Assembly: GCA_021772935.1 (NCBI GenBank)
Contig: JAJFLA010000044.1
Coordinates: forward strand, 1 to 64,000
Length of the DNA: 64,000 nucleotides
Source: Gammaproteobacteria bacterium
GTDB taxonomy: Bacteria; Pseudomonadota; Gammaproteobacteria; Xanthomonadales; SZUA-36
Direction: 5' to 3'
Position numbers and translations under genes: made by a program. This document shows, one piece after another, positions 28,006 to 37,723 of this stretch; position 1 is the first letter of the stretch, and each line of letters begins with the position of its first letter. Below the pieces are notes generated by a model. The model searched no databases and was not told where the DNA came from. It was given only the letters and a program-made list of their open reading frames with translations.

Positions 28006-29669
28006 GCGAGTTTCTTTGCTGCCCACATGGCCAGTTTTTCCCGTCCAATCTTGGCGTTGTGACGAATATCGACGGGGAAGGCCTTATGAAACAGAAGCTG
28101 TTGAATCAATTTTGTAGCTGTATTATTCCGTCCGATCTGAAGCAGGTCGGTGCGAATCCGTTGCCGGCGGTGTTTGCCCGGTTTATCAAGCAACTCCACG
28201 CACAAAACCGGGGTTTGTCGACCGTCGGTACCGATACCTACCAGGGCGGTGCGTGCCACTTCCGGGTGGACATTGAAGATCGCCTCAATCTGGTCTGTGA
28301 ATAAGGTGCCATGCTCGTTAACCACTCTTTGGGATTTACGTCCGCAGTACCACAAACGGCCTTCGGTATCGAAATAACCCACATCACCCATGCGGTGCCA
28401 GATATTGCCCTCAGCATCCATGATTTTTGCCAAACGGGTTTGTTCGCTTCGTGACCAATAACGATCTGTTGAGGTTGGTCCGTGTACAACTATTTCACCG
28501 CTAATCCCGACAGGTAGATCAACCGTGTCCTCGAACGACTCCAGGCCACTGTCAGTTATCGGAATGATTCTTAAATTGTTCGGGGCAACCGGCCGACCGA
28601 TACAGATGCCTTCACCACTTGCCGTGCGTTGCTCCACTTCGGCATTCAGCTCTTTGCCGGAGACGCTGGCGACAGGCAGACACTCTGTCGCGCCATAAGG
28701 TGTGAATACTTCTGCGTCGGTGCTCAAAGCTTTTTGCAGACGCCTGAGGGTAGACATCGGCATGGCAGCACCGGCTGAAATAACCCGCCGCACAGAGGGC
28801 AGGCTGATGTTTTCTGATTCAGTATGGCGACCCAGGGTATTCAATAACGCTGGCGAGCCGAAAATATTGGTCACCGCAAAGCGATTAATCGTCTGCACCA
28901 ACAAATCCGGGTCGACAGTTGCCGGTCTGGTTGGGTCCATTAGCGGTACCACCGTGGTCATTCCCATGGCGGGGTCGAACAGGGCGAAAGGCGGGAACGT
29001 GGGCAGATCCACTTCACCCGGACAGATGTCAAACGCTGATTGCAGCATTTCAACCTGGGAGATGAAATGTCGGTGACGGTAGACCACGCCCTTTGGGATA
29101 CCGGTGCTGCCTGAAGTGAACAATAAGGCCGCCATCTCGTCGGGCTGTGTATCTGCCAGCACTGCACCGGACGTTTTCTGACCGAGCTTCCTTAATTGCT
29201 TTGTATTCAGTCCACCCCAGCCCAGTTTTGGGCCTGAAGTGACCAGTTTCACATGCGGTGCCCAGCCAAGTAATTTCCGTGCGACTTGGGCCTTTGTAAC
29301 ACCGATGAAGGCTTCCGGTTGGGCTTCCGTGAGGCACGTCTTGAGTGGTTTGATACCGATGCCAGGGTCAATCAACACCGGTACCGCACCCACTTTGAAG
29401 AGCGCAAAAAACATTGCGAAAAAGTCGAGACCGGGTGAAAGCATTAATGCCGTACGGATACCCCGACCGATGCCATATTCGATTAAACCACGCGCATAAT
29501 CGTCCGACAGTTCATTCAGTACTGCATAGCTTGCCGATGCATACTGAACCTGTTTGGCGCGCTTTCCAAGCGGATAATGAATCGCGATATTGTCGCCTTG
29601 CCGTTCAGCCTGACTGACCAGCGTTGCTGCAATATTACAGGGTTCAGCCTGCTTCGGTTCCACGGTCAT
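28002..29669 (-). CDS. oleC: OleC, beta-lactone synthetase (AMP-dependent ligase family)
   Basis: A 555-residue member of the acyl-adenylate superfamily. The phosphate loop LLFTSGSTGIPKGVVY, the A5 motif TPYGATE and the GDVGYFDTEGRLWYCGR segment are present. OleC converts the OleD product, a beta-hydroxy acid, to a beta-lactone using ATP. Identification rests on being inside a complete oleABCD order as much as on sequence. I chose the ATG at 29669 (MTVEPKQAEP), which overlaps the 3' end of oleB by 26 bp. A start at 29687 would add six residues. Confidence 0.92.
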   Translation of the reverse strand: MTVEPKQAEPCNIAATLVSQAERQGDNIAIHYPLGKRAKQVQYASASYAVLNELSDDYARGLIEYGIGRGIRTALMLSPGLDFFAMFFALFKVGAVPVLIDPGIGIKPLKTCLTEAQPEAFIGVTKAQVARKLLGWAPHVKLVTSGPKLGWGGLNTKQLRKLGQKTSGAVLADTQPDEMAALLFTSGSTGIPKGVVYRHRHFISQVEMLQSAFDICPGEVDLPTFPPFALFDPAMGMTTVVPLMDPTRPATVDPDLLVQTINRFAVTNIFGSPALLNTLGRHTESENISLPSVRRVISAGAAMPMSTLRRLQKALSTDAEVFTPYGATECLPVASVSGKELNAEVEQRTASGEGICIGRPVAPNNLRIIPITDSGLESFEDTVDLPVGISGEIVVHGPTSTDRYWSRSEQTRLAKIMDAEGNIWHRMGDVGYFDTEGRLWYCGRKSQRVVNEHGTLFTDQIEAIFNVHPEVARTALVGIGTDGRQTPVLCVELLDKPGKHRRQRIRTDLLQIGRNNTATKLIQQLLFHKAFPVDIRHNAKIGREKLAMWAAKKLA

Positions 29670-30615
29670 TATTGTCCAGGAAATCACAGATGGCTTGAGT
29701 TAATGGTTGACCAGCATCTTCAAGAATGTAATGCCCGCAATCTGGATAGCTGAGCACTTTGGCCTGTGGAAATATACGTTTCCACTTGTTCAGGAAATGC
29801 AGATCAAAAACAAAATCCTTCTCACCCCATACAAGCAAGCAGGGTTTGTCGCTAAAATCTGGTAAGCATGATTCGGTGGTTTGCACAATGTTGTAACTGG
29901 GATCATCTGGTTTAAGTGGAATATCCTGTACAAAACGCAATGTTGCAATGCGATTGTGCCAGCAGTCGTAGGGGCCAGTATACGCTTTGCGAACTTCGGC
30001 ACTGACCGGTTTTTTGAACGCAACACGCGCGGCCAGACCGGAAAACGCATTCAAACCCTGAACCAGCAAGGCACCCAGTTTTGTGTTGCGTACCAACCAC
30101 AGGGCTGCAGGTAATTTTTTTTCTGTCGGCAAGGGAAACGCTGCAGTGTTGGCGATAACCATGCTGGCGATCTGTTGTGGCCGTTTTATCGCCCAGCCAA
30201 ACCCGATCATACCTCCCCAATCATGCACGACCAGGTGGACCGGTGTTTTGGGCTGAACGTGGTTCATTAAGTCACTCAGATCAGAAATTCTTTGTGCCAG
30301 AGTGTAGTTGTAACGGTCATCGCCGGGTTTGTCCGACAGGCCGCAACCAATGTGGTCAGGTACGATGCAGCGGTAACGGTCACGCAACGCGAGCACAAGG
30401 TTGCGATAGTAAAACGACCAGGTCGGGTTGCCGTGCAGCATCAAAACGATTGGCGCGTCCCGTGGACCTTCGTCGAGAAAGTGCATGCGAATGCCAGAGA
30501 TATCGAGCCAATGTGACTCGAAAGGGTAGAGTTTTTCAGGTGCCCGGAACACGTGCTGCTCTCCGCTCAGGAGCGTATCGGTGAATGGCCTGTGTCCATC
30601 TTCATCACCAGACAA
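29644..30615 (-). CDS. oleB: OleB, beta-lactone decarboxylase (alpha/beta hydrolase)
   Basis: A 323-residue alpha/beta hydrolase of the haloalkane-dehalogenase-like group. The oxyanion segment LMLHGNPTWSFYYRN, nucleophile in VHDWGGMIGFGWA, the acid in VWGEKDFVFD and the His in DCGHYILEDA are all visible. In head-to-head hydrocarbon synthesis OleB turns the beta-lactone into a long-chain cis-olefin with loss of CO2. Its start overlaps the end of oleA by 11 bp. A separate oleB is the gammaproteobacterial arrangement, in contrast to the OleBC fusions of actinobacteria. Confidence 0.92.
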   Translation of the reverse strand: MSGDEDGHRPFTDTLLSGEQHVFRAPEKLYPFESHWLDISGIRMHFLDEGPRDAPIVLMLHGNPTWSFYYRNLVLALRDRYRCIVPDHIGCGLSDKPGDDRYNYTLAQRISDLSDLMNHVQPKTPVHLVVHDWGGMIGFGWAIKRPQQIASMVIANTAAFPLPTEKKLPAALWLVRNTKLGALLVQGLNAFSGLAARVAFKKPVSAEVRKAYTGPYDCWHNRIATLRFVQDIPLKPDDPSYNIVQTTESCLPDFSDKPCLLVWGEKDFVFDLHFLNKWKRIFPQAKVLSYPDCGHYILEDAGQPLTQAICDFLDNNDRGTEAG

Positions 30616-31621
30616 TTTCTGCCATTGAGCAATTCAGGCCGGATCCGATGCCCAGTAGTGCGATACGGTCCCCGGTTTTGATTTTGCCCATTTCAACCGC
30701 CTTTGCAAGCGCGATGGGTACTGCCGCTGGGCCGATATTGCCGAGTTCAGGGTAGATACGATGAATTTTCTCCGGATCCAGTCCCAACAATTTCATCAGG
30801 GAATCGGTATGTGCTTTACTGACCTGGTGAATGATGAATTGGTCGAGTTCATCCACAACCCAGCCGAGTGCTTCCCGCGCGGCTGCAAACGTCGTGGTTG
30901 CCAGTTTAAGGCCCTCTGTCAGTAGTACCCGCGTGTCGGTTACCATGCGATCCATTTGACCGTAACAAAGCTTGTTGAACTGCGTCGCCGCGCGAGTCAC
31001 GCTACCCAGGTAGGAATGCCCCTGTGGTGCCAGTTCACGTCGGCACATGACCATGGCAGCTGAACCCGAACCCAGCGTCAGGGAGGCAAACTCAGCACGG
31101 AACTGTTCTTCTTCTACACTCGGATGCAACAGGCGTTCAATGGTAGCTTCGGTGATGGGTCGGCTGGATTCACCATCAACGATCAAGGCATATTCAACTT
31201 CCCCACGCTCAATCATCCGTGCTGCGACATCCATGCCGTTCAAAAAAGCCAGACATGCATTGCCAATGTCAAAATTGAGGCAGCGTTCATGCAGGCCAAG
31301 ATTGCCGTGTACGAGGCAAGCGGTGGACGGTTCCAGATAGTCCCGACAGACTGATGTATTGATCAGTACACCGATTTGATTACGATCAATACCGGCATTA
31401 TCTATGGCTTTTTCTGCTGCCAGAGTAGCCGCATCAGAGGGCTGTGTGCCGTTATTCCAAAAGCGGCGTGCCTTGATCCCGGATATTTCTTCTATCAGGC
31501 CGGGACGAATCCCCAAGCGCTCCATTGCTGGACTCAGTCTTTCTCCGATTTCTGCAGAGGTCATTTTAATTGGTGCATCTACAGCAGCAAGAGATTGAAT
31601 TACAACATTTTTAAATTGCAT
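30605..31621 (-). CDS. oleA: OleA, acyl-CoA head-to-head condensing thiolase
   Basis: A 338-residue KAS III-like thiolase-fold enzyme that joins two acyl-CoAs to a beta-keto acid. The active-site Cys is in PSTACLVHGNLGL (about Cys102), the His in FIIHQVSKAH and the Asn in GIGSGLNCS. The start is the ATG at 31621 (MQFKNVVIQSLAAVDAP). A longer frame from 31684 adds 21 basic residues. oleA leads the operon. Its promoter must lie in the 163 bp shared with the divergent phosphopantetheinyl transferase gene. Confidence 0.93.
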   Translation of the reverse strand: MQFKNVVIQSLAAVDAPIKMTSAEIGERLSPAMERLGIRPGLIEEISGIKARRFWNNGTQPSDAATLAAEKAIDNAGIDRNQIGVLINTSVCRDYLEPSTACLVHGNLGLHERCLNFDIGNACLAFLNGMDVAARMIERGEVEYALIVDGESSRPITEATIERLLHPSVEEEQFRAEFASLTLGSGSAAMVMCRRELAPQGHSYLGSVTRAATQFNKLCYGQMDRMVTDTRVLLTEGLKLATTTFAAAREALGWVVDELDQFIIHQVSKAHTDSLMKLLGLDPEKIHRIYPELGNIGPAAVPIALAKAVEMGKIKTGDRIALLGIGSGLNCSMAEIVW

Positions 31622-31784
31622 GTGTATCCGAGTTAAATGAGGTGGCGGCCGTGGATTCAGGCGCGAATATTTGGAACGCGACATTGTAGCCTATGCAGGG
31701 TGTTGAGGCTACACGGTACCTGTTTGAGCAACTATGTATTAGACTGATTCCATTGTTGATTCAGAGTGTGAACAGGGTTGCCAT

Positions 31785-32555
31785 TTGGACATCTTCATTG
31801 GTCAGAATTCAGTGGTTAATAAAATAAGCAAAATCATTGGGCCGGACTCATTCAGCCCAAGACAACTCCCGCTGCGGCAGCTTGAAAAGCCACAGGGTAG
31901 CGATGTGCATCTGTGGCACCTTGATTTTAATAAATTATCAAACCCGCTTCATTCAGAAACGAGGGTTCGCTCCAGTGAGCTTTCTGTTTTCCAACAACGC
32001 GCAACAAGACGTTTTTACCTGCGTTTATTACTAGGGGCGTATCTTGGTATTCCGGGTAAAGACATTCACATTACTCGCAGGATTAAAGGTCGGCTGGAAC
32101 TTGATTCTACCCGGTCAAATGCTGAGCTGAATTTCAGCGTGGCCCGTAGCAATGGCTGTTATTTGATCGGTATCAGCAGTGGCGCAATCATTGGTGTCGA
32201 TTTGGAAATAGCGGCGCGGAGGTCGGGCAAACCTATGGAACTGGCCAGACGTTATTTCAGTCAAGACGAAACTGTGGCGCTGTCCGCGCTCAATGAAGAT
32301 GAATTGCACCGTGCCTTCATGCATGCGTGGGCCTGTAAGGAAGCAATCGTTAAAGCCAGTGGCATGGGTATTGCTAATCAATTATGTCGTTTTAGCGTGG
32401 ATGTTAACCCCGACAACCCACCTTCGGTACTGAATATGCTGGATGATGATCACACGGCCTGGAAATTGGCGATGGCAGAACCTGCCAAAGGAGCTATTGC
32501 AGCGATTGCCGTACGCCAACAAGCCGTGAGACTAAAGGGCTTCAGCCTTTCATGA
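31785..32555 (+). CDS. Sfp-type 4'-phosphopantetheinyl transferase
   Basis: A 256-residue holo-carrier-protein synthase. The two magnesium/CoA motifs are intact, IIGVDLEIAARR and HAWACKEAIVKASGMGI, and are preceded by the ELNFSVARSNGCYLIG strand. It transfers phosphopantetheine from CoA to acyl or peptidyl carrier proteins. No carrier protein is in the window. The start is uncertain: TTG at 31785 is the most upstream in-frame choice I can defend, and there is no ATG near it. It diverges from oleA, although OleA uses CoA thioesters and needs no carrier. Its 3' end overlaps the convergent peptidase gene by 14 bp. Confidence 0.85.
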   Translation: MDIFIGQNSVVNKISKIIGPDSFSPRQLPLRQLEKPQGSDVHLWHLDFNKLSNPLHSETRVRSSELSVFQQRATRRFYLRLLLGAYLGIPGKDIHITRRIKGRLELDSTRSNAELNFSVARSNGCYLIGISSGAIIGVDLEIAARRSGKPMELARRYFSQDETVALSALNEDELHRAFMHAWACKEAIVKASGMGIANQLCRFSVDVNPDNPPSVLNMLDDDHTAWKLAMAEPAKGAIAAIAVRQQAVRLKGFSLS

Positions 32556-33927
32556 TCGCGCTGCGAACACTTGCCATAGGCGCCTGATCTGAAAGACTGA
32601 CGCGGTTGTGGCGCGTATCGACACCAAGATTTTCCCAAGTGGAGCGCATATCCGGAAACCCCTCCGCATGTACGTGCTTTTTGTATAAAGCCGTAAAAAC
32701 CGCAGTGTCGGTTAACTGGTCAAGTTGTACGAACATGTCCCATGCACGCCAGGTTTTTCCATTTTTCATACAACAGGTGGTTAGTGCTTGTAACGCAGTA
32801 TCGAGTGACTTCAGGCCACCACTGGTTTTGCGTAGTTGTATGTCCGCCAGTAACATCAGGGCGGCTCCCGACCAGTACACACGCATGGTTGAACGCCGGC
32901 CCTTTTTTGTTGCTTGTGCTAATGAGCCTCTGTGGGTCCCATTTTCTCCTCGCATGAAGCCTTCGTACAGTTTCTGCCAAGCTTGTGTTTCTGACAAACG
33001 GCCGTTTCGTGCCCGCAGAACATTCTGGTAATACGAAGCCAAACCTTCGGATAACCAGCGGTCACTGCTGGAAATATATGGAACCAGCATATGGCTGAAC
33101 TCATGGGTGGCCGTCCAGTCGCTGGTAAACTCCTTTAGCGGTCGGTTTTCATCGACAAAAAACTCTGCGGCTAAACCACCGCCACGTATGACGTGCGCCC
33201 GTACCACGGCTTCACGTCTTGTGCCTATTGGTACAACCAGCACCTGTGGCTGCGGCTGTGGAAAACGACCGTTAACGGAGCTTACCGTGGTCACGGTTTC
33301 TTCTATCCAGAGCCTGATTTTTTCCCTCTGTTGGTTTGACAGACTGCCAATTGCCGCCAGTCTGACCTGTGCACCCGGCAGCTTGATTGTATCAACTTCA
33401 AAATGACCAACTGCGACTCTTGAGTCCCAGATTGCGGGGGTTCTGTCCGGGCGATAGCGGGTTTTTCCATGGGACTTATCTATGGCTATCCAGGGTGTTG
33501 AAATTGACATGTCCTCAGGTAGCACTATATCTACGACAAGATCCCTGTTCTTTGGTCCTTTCCAGAACCAGAGGGCTGTACTCATCACCAGGTCGTCACC
33601 CGTTTGTAAAATTAATCGGTAGTTTTTCTTCTTCAGTGCCGCCTTAAGGTTTGTTTGCCAGCTAATACAGGCATTGTCAGCTAAACCTGGCAGTCGCAAT
33701 GACGATCCATTGCCGGTGATCTTGAGCTTTGTTCCAGAATGGTAAATGCCGCTGGAAAACCTGTCGGCGTCTTTGTGTCTATACAAATGAGTCGGTGCCT
33801 GACCATCAAAACACAGGCGGGCGTGCACCTGGTCTAAATTATCTGAAAATGTGGCGGTAAAGACATCTCCGGCCGTTGCGAACAAGGGGTACAACAGTAT
33901 CAGGCAAGTGGCAATCAAAGGTCTCAT
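32542..33927 (-). CDS. Secreted M61/M1-like gluzincin metallopeptidase
   Basis: A 461-residue exported protein with a signal peptide (MRPLIATCLILLYPLFATAG). A beta-rich N-terminal region (about 20-215) leads to a zinc site HEFSHMLVP with third ligand Glu in WLSEGLASYYQNV, the HExxH-x18-E gluzincin pattern. The helical C-terminus includes MRVYWSGAALMLLADIQLR. It is close in layout to M61 glycyl aminopeptidases but lacks an obvious PDZ domain. The substrate is unknown. It is convergent with, and overlaps, the transferase gene. Confidence 0.83.
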   Translation of the reverse strand: MRPLIATCLILLYPLFATAGDVFTATFSDNLDQVHARLCFDGQAPTHLYRHKDADRFSSGIYHSGTKLKITGNGSSLRLPGLADNACISWQTNLKAALKKKNYRLILQTGDDLVMSTALWFWKGPKNRDLVVDIVLPEDMSISTPWIAIDKSHGKTRYRPDRTPAIWDSRVAVGHFEVDTIKLPGAQVRLAAIGSLSNQQREKIRLWIEETVTTVSSVNGRFPQPQPQVLVVPIGTRREAVVRAHVIRGGGLAAEFFVDENRPLKEFTSDWTATHEFSHMLVPYISSSDRWLSEGLASYYQNVLRARNGRLSETQAWQKLYEGFMRGENGTHRGSLAQATKKGRRSTMRVYWSGAALMLLADIQLRKTSGGLKSLDTALQALTTCCMKNGKTWRAWDMFVQLDQLTDTAVFTALYKKHVHAEGFPDMRSTWENLGVDTRHNRVSLSDQAPMASVRSAIMKG

Positions 33928-34112
33928 GATTAAATTATGTTGTATCCCTTAGTCATTTGCGTTTCGTTCAGTGGCACGAAAAAAACCGTTGGTCTGAAAT
34001 GTGACCCGAATAACACGGATTAACGTACATATAAAAACAGCATTGCCTTTGCCAGTGAGATAAAATTGCGCAATTCGGTTGGGCCATTTTGAGTAGTTTC
34101 TTTCTGACGATT

Positions 34113-35912
34113 ATGAAAATTATCTTATTCTTACTCGCACTGCTGATGGTTGGCTGCGCAGCGCAGGTACAGCCTGAGCTTAAGCAGGCAGTTGATGAGA
34201 AGCTGGCTCAGCGGCGATCAACAGAAGTTGATTGTGAGATGCCAAAAGATCCACTTTGCACGATTCGATCGCCGCTGCTTGAGCTGGGCCGCAGTGCTGT
34301 GCTCCAAGATTTGCATTACGCAGCATTGCTGGATATAGGAGAGGACTCCCTCAAGGCCCGCTTGCACTTGATCAGGGCAGCGAAGCAGAGAATTGAATTT
34401 CAAAATTTCCTGTTCCGCAGAGATCAAACCGGTGGGTTGATCATGCACGAGCTGGTACAGGCGGCCAAACGTGGTGTACGTGTACGGATATTATTCGATC
34501 AACTGTTTACCATTTCGGAGTTGGATTACCTGGTCAGCCTGGCGCTGGAGCACAGTAATTTCGAAGTGCGTTTATACAACCCTGTATTCAACAAGGCGAA
34601 AACCAGCAAATATTCCATGTTTGGCAGTGTGACCTGTTGTTTTAAAAAAACCAATCAGCGTATGCACAATAAACTTCAGGTCGTTGATGATGTAGTGGGC
34701 ATGGTCGGTGGAAGAAATATTGCTGATCGGTACTTTGATTTTGATACGGATTACGACTTCAAGGACCGGGAAGCGCTGATTTACGGGCAAGTGGCCAGGG
34801 AAATGCGTAGTTCCTTCGAGTTGTTTTGGGACAGTAAAACTACAGCCGAAATCGGTCATTTACGTGATGTGGCGTCCGTCATTGTGCGTGATGACTTTTC
34901 TTCTTTGCCTCAATTTGAAGCAACTGAAAGGTTACAGCCGTTACTGAAGGTTATTGAAGACTGGCAGGTGATGGACAGCTTGTTTGTTAAGACGGCGCAT
35001 CAGGTTGATTCGATAAAGTATTTTTATGACCTCCCGCACGGAAACGATGATGAAGGTTTATCCCATGAGAACACCACGGACGGTTTGCATTTGGCATTGG
35101 CCGGGGCTGAGAACTCGGTGGTTATACAGTCACCCTATCTTGTTCTGTCTAAACGTTCGCGCAAGCTATTCAAGGCTTTGCGTAAAGACCATCCTGATAT
35201 TAAATTGTTATTTTCTACCAATAGCTTGGCGGCAACCGACGCTTTTTCAGCCTATTCATTTACCCACAAACATAAGAAACATTACATAAAGACGCTCGGT
35301 TTTGATGTCTATGAATTTCGTCCATACGCAGCAGATGCAGCTGAATTTATACCACGTATGCCGTTGTTAATTATTGAAAAAAAAAGAGGTGTCACTAGCG
35401 GTCTGGTTCCTGCCATCGGGGCTAATCCAACGTTGGAGATGCCGGGACCGAGGATTGGACTCCATGCCAAGTCATTTGTGATTGATGGTTTGGTTTCCAT
35501 GGTAGGCTCGCACAATATGGATCCGCGCGGAGAGGGGTTTAATACTGAAAATGGCATTATCATTTACGATCAGGCTTTCGCGCAGGAGTTGGAAAACAGC
35601 ATCCGCAAAGATATTGAGCCGGACAATAGCTGGGTGGCAGCAATGAAGCCCCCAGGTCTGCCGATTTTGAGTAGCATCAATGGGATGATTGAATCAGTTT
35701 CACGCGCTTTGCCAATTTTTGATATCTGGCCTCATCGCTCCACAACGGTATATGAATTAATCCCTGGTGCTACACCGCTGCCGCCCAGTGCAGAAGGGTT
35801 TTACGAAAATTACCGACCGCTCGGCAGTTTCCCGGATGTGATAAGTCATCAGCGGCGTTGGCAGGTAATTTTTATAAGTTCGTTTTTGGGGTTTATGACA
35901 CCGGTGTTGTGA
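34113..35912 (+). CDS. Phospholipase D/cardiolipin synthase-like lipoprotein
   Basis: A 599-residue protein with a lipoprotein signal (MKIILFLLALLMVGCAAQ, lipobox LMVGC), so it should be membrane-anchored by lipid. Two HKD motifs are clear: MHNKLQVVDDVVGMVGGRN and LHAKSFVIDGLVSMVGSHN, the second followed by the MDPRGEGFNTENG segment of cardiolipin-synthase relatives. Its reaction may be phosphatidyl transfer or phospholipid cleavage. A TTG at 34089 would put eight residues before the signal and is less likely. It precedes pldA by about 60 bp in the same direction. Confidence 0.87.
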   Translation: MKIILFLLALLMVGCAAQVQPELKQAVDEKLAQRRSTEVDCEMPKDPLCTIRSPLLELGRSAVLQDLHYAALLDIGEDSLKARLHLIRAAKQRIEFQNFLFRRDQTGGLIMHELVQAAKRGVRVRILFDQLFTISELDYLVSLALEHSNFEVRLYNPVFNKAKTSKYSMFGSVTCCFKKTNQRMHNKLQVVDDVVGMVGGRNIADRYFDFDTDYDFKDREALIYGQVAREMRSSFELFWDSKTTAEIGHLRDVASVIVRDDFSSLPQFEATERLQPLLKVIEDWQVMDSLFVKTAHQVDSIKYFYDLPHGNDDEGLSHENTTDGLHLALAGAENSVVIQSPYLVLSKRSRKLFKALRKDHPDIKLLFSTNSLAATDAFSAYSFTHKHKKHYIKTLGFDVYEFRPYAADAAEFIPRMPLLIIEKKRGVTSGLVPAIGANPTLEMPGPRIGLHAKSFVIDGLVSMVGSHNMDPRGEGFNTENGIIIYDQAFAQELENSIRKDIEPDNSWVAAMKPPGLPILSSINGMIESVSRALPIFDIWPHRSTTVYELIPGATPLPPSAEGFYENYRPLGSFPDVISHQRRWQVIFISSFLGFMTPVL

Positions 35913-35970
35913 GTCAGTTTGAGCATGGCATCTATTCAGCCTTGATTAGAAAGTGACTGGAAGCTTAACA

Positions 35971-37026
35971 ATGATGAAACATTCGCCGATGCACATTAGA
36001 AGGTCTGGTCGTCAACCACCGGTATACCTGGGGTTGGTGCTTGTATTGTTAATGGTTTTGCTTGCACCTGGTATTAGCATGGCAGATGGTCTGGCTGCAT
36101 GCCTGACGCAAATGATGGAGCAAGCGAGTGACTCAACGACGCTGGGAGAGTTGCGCGCTCAATGTGGTAAAAAAGTAGCAGAAGAAATATCAACGGGGTC
36201 GAAGGACCCAGACCCGCTGCCCGCGGTTGTTGATGCTCGGCTAAAAAAGGATAAACGAAACGTTCTTCAACCGTTTTCGCTGATGGCTCACAAGCCCAAT
36301 TATTTCCTGTTCGGTGTGTATAACAAAGATAAATATAATTCGGCGCTATTTCAGCAACAGTTTGCTGATTCATCATTACAGTTTGACGACAATGAGGCTC
36401 AGTTCCAGATCAGCCTGAAAGTCCCTTTGGGGATCGATCTTTTTAATACGTTTGATGTTTATGCGGCATACACCAACCGATCTTTCTGGCAGGTTTACAA
36501 CCCCGAGATATCATCTCCTTTCAGGGAGACAAATCATGAACCTGAAGCATGGATCCAGTTTACTCCGGGGTGGCAAATTTTCGGCTTTAGAAATTTAGCT
36601 AACTCGCTTGGTGTGGTGCATCAATCCAATGGGCAGGGTGGTGTGCTTTCCAGAAGCTGGAATCGTGTTTATGCAAATTTTGTATTCGAACGAGGTCGCT
36701 TTGCGCTTGGTTTTAAACCCTGGATCAGAATTTCTGAGGATATTGAAAATGATGATAACCCTGAAATAACCGATTACCTGGGTCATTACGAACTGCGGGC
36801 CGGCTACAAGTGGAAGAATCATGTATTCAGCCTAATGTCCCGCAACAACCTTGAGTCAGGTTTTGACAGGGGTGCGCTTGAATTGGCCTGGAGCTTTCCT
36901 GTTTGGCATTACCGGTACCTTAAAGGTTACATCCAGTATTTCAGAGGCTATGGTGAGAGCCTTATTGATTACAATCAACGCGTCAACAGAATTGGCGTTG
37001 GGATTTCACTGACCGACTGGCTGTAG
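35971..37026 (+). CDS. pldA: Outer membrane phospholipase A1 (OMPLA)
   Basis: A 351-residue outer-membrane beta-barrel. The leader includes VYLGLVLVLLMVLLAPGISM with cleavage near ADG. The family catalytic motif is present as VVHQSNGQGG, His and Ser as in OMPLA, followed by SRSWNRVYANF, and the RETNHEPEAWI strand precedes it. It hydrolyses phospholipids that reach the outer leaflet when the membrane is disturbed. The protein is longer than E. coli PldA at the N-terminus. ATG at 35971 was chosen over 35953. It follows the phospholipase D-like lipoprotein and probably shares its message. Confidence 0.92.
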   Translation: MMKHSPMHIRRSGRQPPVYLGLVLVLLMVLLAPGISMADGLAACLTQMMEQASDSTTLGELRAQCGKKVAEEISTGSKDPDPLPAVVDARLKKDKRNVLQPFSLMAHKPNYFLFGVYNKDKYNSALFQQQFADSSLQFDDNEAQFQISLKVPLGIDLFNTFDVYAAYTNRSFWQVYNPEISSPFRETNHEPEAWIQFTPGWQIFGFRNLANSLGVVHQSNGQGGVLSRSWNRVYANFVFERGRFALGFKPWIRISEDIENDDNPEITDYLGHYELRAGYKWKNHVFSLMSRNNLESGFDRGALELAWSFPVWHYRYLKGYIQYFRGYGESLIDYNQRVNRIGVGISLTDWL

Positions 37027-37120
37027 TTTCTACTTTAAGGCAGCTCAGTTTAATCATAAGCCCATATGAATAATGAATGGCTAATTAAAACGGACTATTC
37101 ATCGGCTCAAATAGCTTGAA

Positions 37121-37687
37121 TCACCTGCCTTTATTACGCGCCTGAATAAGGCTTTCTTTTTCGGGGTTTTTACCACGTCGATTCGCATAGAATTGGCGTA
37201 TTTGTTTGAAATCAACCTCGATATCATCACCGGGAATAAACGATTCACCGATACCAACCTGCTTGTTTCCAAAGTCCAGGTAGCACATCACGATGGGGAC
37301 GTTGGCAGCGCGTGCTATGTAGTGAAAACCGGTTTTCCAGTGGTCGGTTTTGCTACGCGTGCCCTCAGGTGCCAGCGCTAAAACCAGTTGCTCGGAGTGT
37401 TCAAATAAGTCGGTCATTTGCCTAATATAATTCCGTCCCTTTTCACGATGAACTGGGGTGCCACCTATGGCGCGAAAAAACCAGCCATAGGGCCACCGAA
37501 ACAGACTGTGTTTGCCCATCCAGTGAACCTTCAGCCTGATCGCCTTGGCCGCCAGGATCCCGAGTGGGAAATCCCAATTACTGGTATGTGGGGCGGCAAT
37601 TGCCACGTATTTTTTGATATCTGGCAAATCTGCCTGAATCGTCCATCCAAGCACGTTGAGAATCCACATGGAGATGTGTGAAAGCAT
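37121..37687 (-). CDS. Lysophospholipid (PlsC-like) acyltransferase
   Basis: A 188-residue acyltransferase with the HxxxxD motif as HTSNWD, the EGTR motif as PEGTRSKTDHW and FRAIGGTPVHRE between them. The N-terminus contains one amphipathic or membrane segment. It is shorter than PlsC and closer to the 1-acylglycerol-3-phosphate-like group of minimal enzymes. It converges with pldA, so cleavage and re-acylation activities are neighbours. No terminator is visible in the 94 bp between them. Confidence 0.85.
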   Translation of the reverse strand: MLSHISMWILNVLGWTIQADLPDIKKYVAIAAPHTSNWDFPLGILAAKAIRLKVHWMGKHSLFRWPYGWFFRAIGGTPVHREKGRNYIRQMTDLFEHSEQLVLALAPEGTRSKTDHWKTGFHYIARAANVPIVMCYLDFGNKQVGIGESFIPGDDIEVDFKQIRQFYANRRGKNPEKESLIQARNKGR

Positions 37688-37723
37688 AATAAGCCTTAAT
37701 CAGCTAATGATCTTAAATCGATT

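Noticed and set aside
30177-30584. A 135-codon + strand frame over oleB
   Set aside because: It is antisense to a conserved alpha/beta hydrolase gene and carries no motifs.
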